Assembly (NCBI GenBank): GCA_009829735.1
Contig: CM020620.1
Coordinates: 8,324,545-8,388,544, forward strand
Length of the DNA: 64,000 bases
Direction of reading: 5' to 3'
Source of the DNA: Pyropia yezoensis
Taxonomy: Eukaryota > Rhodophyta > Bangiophyceae > Bangiales > Bangiaceae
Shown: piece after piece, positions 61,341 to 64,000 of the stretch
How the letters are laid out: each line of letters starts with the position of its first letter
How positions within the stretch are numbered: the first letter of the stretch is position 1
The notes under the pieces: generated by a model
Told to the model about the DNA's origin: nothing
Seen by the model: the letters and a program-made list of their open reading frames with translations, nothing else
The model's database searches: none
Program-made: the position numbers and the translations under genes

Positions 61341-62132
61341 ATGCATATGTGCAAGTCCCCAGGGGACGCCTACTGGGTGCTACACCCGGAATGCGCCTTG
61401 GCCCCGAAGCCCAAGGGTGAGGGGGGCAAGCCCAGTCTTACCCCGGTACCGAGGCAAGAGAAGGTGGAACGTAAGGCCGCACCAGTACTGGTGGCGACCG
61501 AACATACCCCTACCGGTGAGGATGAACCTCTAGTCGACCAACAGGGCCACCTGTTGCTACCGGCGACGCCGGTGACTGATGAGCATGGTACGGTAGCGTA
61601 CATCGCCCCGGCTGGGACCCAGTTCCAGGTCAACGAGGGAGCAGGTCGGCGCGTCCCGTATGTGTGGACTACGAGGTATGCCCCGGTTACGGGTAACCCC
61701 CACCAGCCCCTGCCGACCTGGGCAGTACGTACGGAGGCACCTCCGCACATCGCAGGTAGAGCCAACCGGTTGGGGGAGTCCATGTTCCGGCTGGCACCGG
61801 GACCCAAGGCCTACCAAGGGGCGGGCACTCGGGCGCCCGAGGCAGGCAACCGGACCTATGGAGCCAACCCGACGCGGACGCCCGGGACGGCCGGCACGTC
61901 CGGATGTATGTTGTGCGGAGACCCCCAACACTGGGTGTCCGCATGCCCACTCATCCCGGAGGAGTCTCGACGGGCAGCGGCGCAACGCAAGGCATCCATG
62001 GGTGGGTATCCCGCCCGAGGCCCGGCACCGGGTAGGCAGCAAGCTCCAGGAGGAGTACTGGCAGTCGAGGAGGCACCCCCTCCCTCGGATGCCCCGGAGG
62101 ACAGTACCCGGCCGAGCACGGGAAACGAGTAA
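61341..62132 (+). CDS. E4 Gag, probably lacking the capsid domain
   Basis: 263 residues from ATG 61341 to TAA. It starts almost directly in a Cys/His segment (CKSPGDAYWVLHPEC) that looks like a damaged zinc knuckle, followed by a Pro-rich stretch. A proper CCHC knuckle, CMLCGDPQHWVSAC, follows. No capsid-like helical domain precedes it, and the open frame reaches back into the presumed LTR. The 5' part of gag therefore appears deleted, with the rest fused close to the LTR. The copy should not form particles alone. Confidence 0.6.
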   Translation: MHMCKSPGDAYWVLHPECALAPKPKGEGGKPSLTPVPRQEKVERKAAPVLVATEHTPTGEDEPLVDQQGHLLLPATPVTDEHGTVAYIAPAGTQFQVNEGAGRRVPYVWTTRYAPVTGNPHQPLPTWAVRTEAPPHIAGRANRLGESMFRLAPGPKAYQGAGTRAPEAGNRTYGANPTRTPGTAGTSGCMLCGDPQHWVSACPLIPEESRRAAAQRKASMGGYPARGPAPGRQQAPGGVLAVEEAPPPSDAPEDSTRPSTGNE

Positions 62133-62328
62133 GAGGAAGGACGACACGGGGTCCCTGGGGTAACCCTAGCAAGCTACCCCGGACTGCCGCGGGGAAGCCC
62201 CACGGAGAGCGCGGTTGAGCCGACGCCGCATCAACCCCCGGGTACACCTTCCGGCCCCGACGACACGGCGTCAGGGGATTGATGACCAACCTCCAAGGTT
62301 GGGAGGAGAGGACGGGAAGCCCCGTCAC
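62133..62328 (+). other. E4 gag-pol junction
   Basis: 196 bp. The pol frame is open from 62170 after stops at 62161-62169, but has no ATG until 62329. How pol is expressed is unclear. Confidence 0.4.
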
Positions 62329-64000
62329 ATGGAACCAGACAAGGGCCCTGTTCAGGATGCCCGAGCTACACCGGATATCGGTGTAGGCCACGTACTGTTC
62401 ACCTGCGAGAACTTCAAGGTATCAGCCGCACTGGGGGTTGACCCCCAGTCGACCCGGTCGTATTACCCCGTACTGGATACAGGGGCTGGACATAACTTGA
62501 TCCGGAAGGATACCCTCCCGGACAAGAGGCTCCCGCGAGTCAGAGTTGCTCGGGGACCCACGATCAAGGATGCGAATGGTTGTCTCATTCGTACGACCGC
62601 AGCGATGTCGCTGCAGGTCACCATCGGGGAGCTTACTTCGGAAGTTGACTTCCTGGCATGTGAGACGCTATCTGTGCCCTGCATACTGGGGTGCACCTTC
62701 ATCAACGTTCACGTTGATGCAATCCGGCCGGGCCGGAGGACCGTCGAGCTGCAAGAGGCCGACGGGACGAAGAGAGGACAGACAGCTATCGTCAGGGACC
62801 TGACGTTACAAGGGAGCCACGTTAACGTGGCTGAGGTATACGCAAGCGTAGAGCCGAAGACACTCCGGCTGGCCAAGCGGACTCGCTTTGAGCCGCTATC
62901 GGAGACCGTCCTCCCGGTTAACTGTGACCTCGCAGGCATCTGCAGAGCCCAGTCCAACCTACGAACCTACAAGCGCCATGGGTTGACCATGGCCAATGGT
63001 ATCGTAGACCTCCCAGCGGGGGGGTCATCACTGCTGGTGATGGCGAACTATCGCCGGAAGGCAGTCACCCTCCCGAAGGGAACTATCCTCGGGATTGCCG
63101 AGCTCTACGAAGGAGATATCCTTACCCCTGACAAGGAAGGTCAAGTGGAACCACTTGAGGTGCTGGCGGTCGCCGAGACCACCGAGCGACAGCAACCCGA
63201 TGACGGGAAGCCTAACCCATCGGCGGCTCCGGCGGACATGCCGCAAAAGGACCAAGAAGCCTTGAAGGCACTGGCCGAGGCTGACCTCGACCACCTTCCC
63301 CCTTCGGGAGCTGAAGGGGTACGACGGATGCTAAGAAAGCACGACGTCATGTGGACCGGCGGGGCGCTGGGTACCATTGGGGCAACCCAACACCGTATTG
63401 ACCTGGTACCAGGTGCTCGACCAGCGCGGTCGCAACCGCATCGTGCGGGACCTGTGCAACGAGAGATCGTTGATGGGGAAGTGAAGAGGATGAGTGAAGC
63501 TAAGGTGATCCGACCTTCGATGTCGGAGTGGGGTGCCCCAGTCGTGATCGTACCGAAGAAGGATCAAACCCCTCGGTTTTGCGTCGATTATCGACGCCTC
63601 AACTTGGTTACCAAGGAAGACTCATACCTTTTACCAAGGATGGACGAGTGTATTGACTCGCTGGGGGAAGCCACAGTGTTTACCACTATCGACTGCAATG
63701 CCGGGTACTGGCAGATCCCAGTGGCGGAAGAGGATATCCCCAAGACGGCGTTCGTCTGTCACAGTGGCGTGTACGAGTTCCTAAGGATGCCCTTCGGATT
63801 GTCCAACGCCCCCGCCACATTCCAACGGGCCATCGACATCACACTGTCGGGAGTCAAGTGGCGTAACTGCCTGGTGTACTTGGACGACGTCATCGTCTTC
63901 TCGCGTAACATGGATGACCATGTGCAACATGTTGACGAGGTACTCACCCTCTTGCGGAACGCCGGGGTAACCCTGCGCCTCAAGAAGTGCGCCTTCTTCC
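62329..64000 (+). CDS. E4 Pol, 5' part (protease and RT), runs off the window
   Basis: 557 codons, unbroken to the window end. Protease motif YPVLDTGAGHNLIRKDTL near the start, then CILGCTFINVHVDAI. A linker region follows, then reverse transcriptase: SEWGAPVVIVPKKDQTPRFC, VDYRRLNLVTKEDSYLLPR, FTTIDCNAGYWQIPVAEED, LRMPFGLSNAPATFQRA and the active site YLDDVIVFS. RT wording (DCNAGYWQIP, SLGEA) is shared with E2 and differs from E1, placing E2 and E4 in one lineage. No lesion is visible in this part. Confidence 0.92.
   Translation, partial: MEPDKGPVQDARATPDIGVGHVLFTCENFKVSAALGVDPQSTRSYYPVLDTGAGHNLIRKDTLPDKRLPRVRVARGPTIKDANGCLIRTTAAMSLQVTIGELTSEVDFLACETLSVPCILGCTFINVHVDAIRPGRRTVELQEADGTKRGQTAIVRDLTLQGSHVNVAEVYASVEPKTLRLAKRTRFEPLSETVLPVNCDLAGICRAQSNLRTYKRHGLTMANGIVDLPAGGSSLLVMANYRRKAVTLPKGTILGIAELYEGDILTPDKEGQVEPLEVLAVAETTERQQPDDGKPNPSAAPADMPQKDQEALKALAEADLDHLPPSGAEGVRRMLRKHDVMWTGGALGTIGATQHRIDLVPGARPARSQPHRAGPVQREIVDGEVKRMSEAKVIRPSMSEWGAPVVIVPKKDQTPRFCVDYRRLNLVTKEDSYLLPRMDECIDSLGEATVFTTIDCNAGYWQIPVAEEDIPKTAFVCHSGVYEFLRMPFGLSNAPATFQRAIDITLSGVKWRNCLVYLDDVIVFSRNMDDHVQHVDEVLTLLRNAGVTLRLKKCAFF

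Overview
This window is nuclear DNA of a eukaryote with very high GC content. Spliceosomal introns with GT..AG borders can be placed in three genes, and the proteins are classic eukaryotic families (THOC2, YJU2, HIRIP3-like chaperone, SETD9-like SET protein, bZIP). Most other genes look intronless. Long Ala/Gly/Pro homopolymer tracts sit inside conserved proteins, and Ty3/gypsy retrotransposons fill the right third. That combination best fits a bangiophyte red alga (Porphyra/Pyropia-like), but this is inference: no rRNA or organelle marker is present.

Layout, left to right. 1-4080: end of an unknown gene, then non-coding DNA with several fold-back repeats, then a small TIR transposon carrying a Myb/SANT-like DNA-binding protein. 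4081-38339: a gene-dense host segment. It holds a repeat protein of unknown function (+), a disrupted MYND-finger gene (-), a 4-exon SETD9-like SET-domain gene (+), propionyl-CoA carboxylase alpha (-), a bZIP factor (-), a HIRIP3/CHZ-type histone chaperone (-) divergent from splicing factor YJU2 (+), THOC2 (-) divergent from an AP endonuclease (+), and a two-exon gene for a small PDCD4-N-terminus-like protein (-). Chromatin and mRNA-processing functions dominate, but nothing suggests an operon.

38340-64000 is a repeat block. A GC-rich minisatellite (38340-40860, resuming 48333-48953) was invaded by element E1 (40861-48332), a nearly intact Ty3/gypsy chromovirus. Its 847-bp LTRs differ at two positions that I could find, and it has a CTCCC target duplication, a gag-pol -1 slippery site and an extra zinc-finger ORF before gag. 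E2 (48954-59927) is a second, decayed chromovirus-like element with nonsense codons in gag, integrase and chromodomain. Its integrase is split by a 1.6-kb rearranged relative (N1, 54443-56034, target duplication ACCGC). Between pol and the 3' LTR, E2 carries long ORFs on the opposite strand. At 59928-64000 lies a third element (E4) of the same lineage by reverse-transcriptase similarity, with its own antisense ORF before a PPT and LTR, followed by gag and pol that run off the window.

The two observations I would pursue first are the antisense ORFs shared by E2 and E4 and the two-zinc-finger ORF of E1. Several apparent frameshifts in host genes fall in homopolymer runs, so base-calling error must be excluded before calling those genes broken.
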